Of a stretch of DNA of 64,000 nt, positions 62,906 to 64,000 are shown piece by piece. Below the pieces are notes generated by a model. The model was given only the letters and a program-made list of their open reading frames with translations. It was not told the DNA's origin and ran no database searches. The stretch is from Prevotella herbatica (lineage in GTDB: Bacteria; Bacteroidota; Bacteroidia; Bacteroidales; Bacteroidaceae), in NCBI RefSeq assembly GCF_017347605.1, contig NZ_AP024484.1, positions 2,804,501 through 2,868,500 of the forward strand. Direction: 5' to 3'. The position numbers and the translations under genes are program-made. Positions within the stretch are counted from its first letter, which is position 1; each line of letters starts with the position of its first letter.

Positions 62906-64000
62906 ATGAATATAATGAAAAAATTATCAGCTTTGCTAATTGCCTTTTCTGCCTGTGTGGCAGTGAACGCACAGTCTGTTGTTTCCCTGAAAATCAGTGG
63001 ACTACCTGATGGCACAGAGATTGAAGCCGTGTATGCCTACACGCATCAGAGTAAAGAACCGGCTGTTGCTGAAGCCAAAGTGATGAACGGTCAGTGTGTT
63101 GTCACGGTTCCGATGGATGAACCTCGCTATGTGGGATTCAAGGTCAAGGGTTACGATGGTTATGTTGCTCAGTTAATGACCGACAAGGGAGAAACACCTA
63201 AGGTTACTGCTGCTGCTGGGAAAAATGTTACAGACAGGGGAACTTATTATTATGGTTCTGATGTCAAAGTTGTCAACAGTCCGCTTGAGGCCGAGTATAT
63301 AAGTAAGATAGATGCCAAGCGCAAATATCTGGATATTCTGTATGAAGCTTTTCATAATGGATATACAGATATGAAGAGTGTGGGTTATGTCACTGCTGAG
63401 AAAAAATTCTTCACAGAAGTGGAAAAGACCTATAAAGCTATTGCTGCCGACAACAAAGACTCGTGGTGGGGACCATTCTCTATGTTGGCTCTGTATTCTT
63501 ATTTCACAGAGGAAAATGCGGCAGACTGGGCACAGTTTTCTACAGAAGCCCAGCAGAGTTATTATGGTCAGTTGTTGAAGAAAAAGATTTCTCCAGAAGG
63601 GCTGATAGGCAAGGATTATCCGAAGTTCAGTTTCACTGATGCCAAAGGTAAAGTTAATGAAGCTGCCAAGACAGTGAAAGGAAAAAAGATATTTCTGGTT
63701 GATTTCTGGGCAAGCTGGTGTGTGCCATGTCGTAAGGAAATTCCTAATCTGAAGAGTATCTATGCTGCCAACAGCAAGAAAGGACTGGAGATAATAAGTG
63801 TTTCGATAGACAAGAGTGAAGCAGCCTGGAAGAAAGCTCTTGAGAAGGAAAATTTGCCATGGCCTAATGGTATTAACAAGAGTGGTGTAGATGATTTGTA
63901 TCATGTTCAGGCTATTCCTGCAATATTTATTGTGGATGCAGTAACAGGCAAAGTAATTGGTGAGAACTTGCGTGGTGAAGAACTTGCTGCCAAGGTTGCT
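62906..64000 (+). CDS. TlpA/thioredoxin-like protein with N-terminal DUF4369-type domain (cut by window end)
   Basis: The frame is open from the ATG at 62906 (or 62915, MKKLSALLIAFSACVAVNAQ) to the last base of the window: 365 codons, no stop. A signal peptide is followed by a beta-rich domain of DUF4369 type (VVSLKISGLPDGTEIEAVYA) and a helical linker. The TlpA-like fold starts at about residue 230, with active site FWASWCVPCRKEIPNLKSIY. The cis-Pro loop is QAIPAIFIVD. Such proteins commonly follow SusCD pairs and act as periplasmic thiol-disulfide oxidoreductases. It lies 4 bp after susD. The C-terminal end is missing. Confidence 0.85.
   Translation, partial: MNIMKKLSALLIAFSACVAVNAQSVVSLKISGLPDGTEIEAVYAYTHQSKEPAVAEAKVMNGQCVVTVPMDEPRYVGFKVKGYDGYVAQLMTDKGETPKVTAAAGKNVTDRGTYYYGSDVKVVNSPLEAEYISKIDAKRKYLDILYEAFHNGYTDMKSVGYVTAEKKFFTEVEKTYKAIAADNKDSWWGPFSMLALYSYFTEENAADWAQFSTEAQQSYYGQLLKKKISPEGLIGKDYPKFSFTDAKGKVNEAAKTVKGKKIFLVDFWASWCVPCRKEIPNLKSIYAANSKKGLEIISVSIDKSEAAWKKALEKENLPWPNGINKSGVDDLYHVQAIPAIFIVDAVTGKVIGENLRGEELAAKVA

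Noticed and set aside
63173..63904. 243-codon minus-strand frame
   Set aside because: It lies opposite the thioredoxin-like gene, whose signal peptide, domain order and CVPC motif are convincing; the minus frame is a shadow.

Overview
The window reads as a chromosomal segment of a Bacteroidales bacterium, most likely Prevotella or a close relative. The evidence is AT-rich DNA, no Shine-Dalgarno sites, at least ten promoters of the Bacteroidetes form TTTG-N19/21-TAnnTTTG, fimbrillin/Mfa2 fimbriae, a SusC/SusD pair, a UpxY-type NusG paralogue, and clade-specific families (DUF3868, DUF4924, DUF4153, DUF1015). No rRNA, CRISPR array, prophage or intact insertion sequence was seen. The only mobile-element trace is a decayed IS4-type transposase beside tRNA-Ser.

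Layout. 1-6.1 kb: a fimbrial operon (DUF3868 C-terminus, fimbrillin-like adhesin, major fimbrillin, Mfa2-type anchor, second adhesin). Both adhesins end in the same lectin-like framework with a gapless but highly variable last ~40 residues, like the variable regions of diversity-generating retroelement (DGR) targets. 6.1-6.8 kb: gene-free, with structured RNA and short repeats. 6.8-15.5 kb: housekeeping genes (fmt, tsaC, ClC channel, ROK glucokinase, LysE exporter, DUF4924, rfbD, prfC). 15.5-17.5 kb: UpxY antiterminator, a secreted protein and a 51-residue peptide. 17.5-19.9 kb, minus strand: rfbA and a WcaJ-like phosphoglycosyl transferase. 20.1-23.0 kb: an unknown protein, a coiled-coil protein, zapA and rny.

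23.1-32.1 kb: a lone outer-membrane beta-barrel protein faces a five-gene minus-strand operon: paralogous barrel, imelysin, di-haem DUF1111 protein, CcsBA haem-lyase and a RidA/chorismatase-like enzyme. This looks like a self-contained iron or redox module with its own cytochrome c maturation. A promoter and hairpin in the adjacent 734-bp gap outline a candidate small RNA. 32.8-39.2 kb: DUF4153 membrane protein, a hemerythrin-LuxR regulator convergent with a receiver-like LuxR protein, a secreted phospholipase D-family protein, kdsD and kdsA. 39.2-40.5 kb: gene-free, with an 11-bp repeat array and palindromes.

40.5-55.7 kb: MscS channel, BadF-type kinase, gyrA, three paralogous TPR proteins, a DbpA-like helicase, serC, type III serA, DUF1015 and YigZ. 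55.8-64 kb: tRNA-Ser(CGA), the transposase remnant, then ECF sigma, FecR anti-sigma, STN-bearing SusC, SusD and a thioredoxin-like protein cut by the window end; together a signal-responsive nutrient-uptake locus.

Positions and motifs come from reading the sequence. Family names come from recognition without database searches, so they are strongest for housekeeping enzymes and weaker for the accessory proteins.
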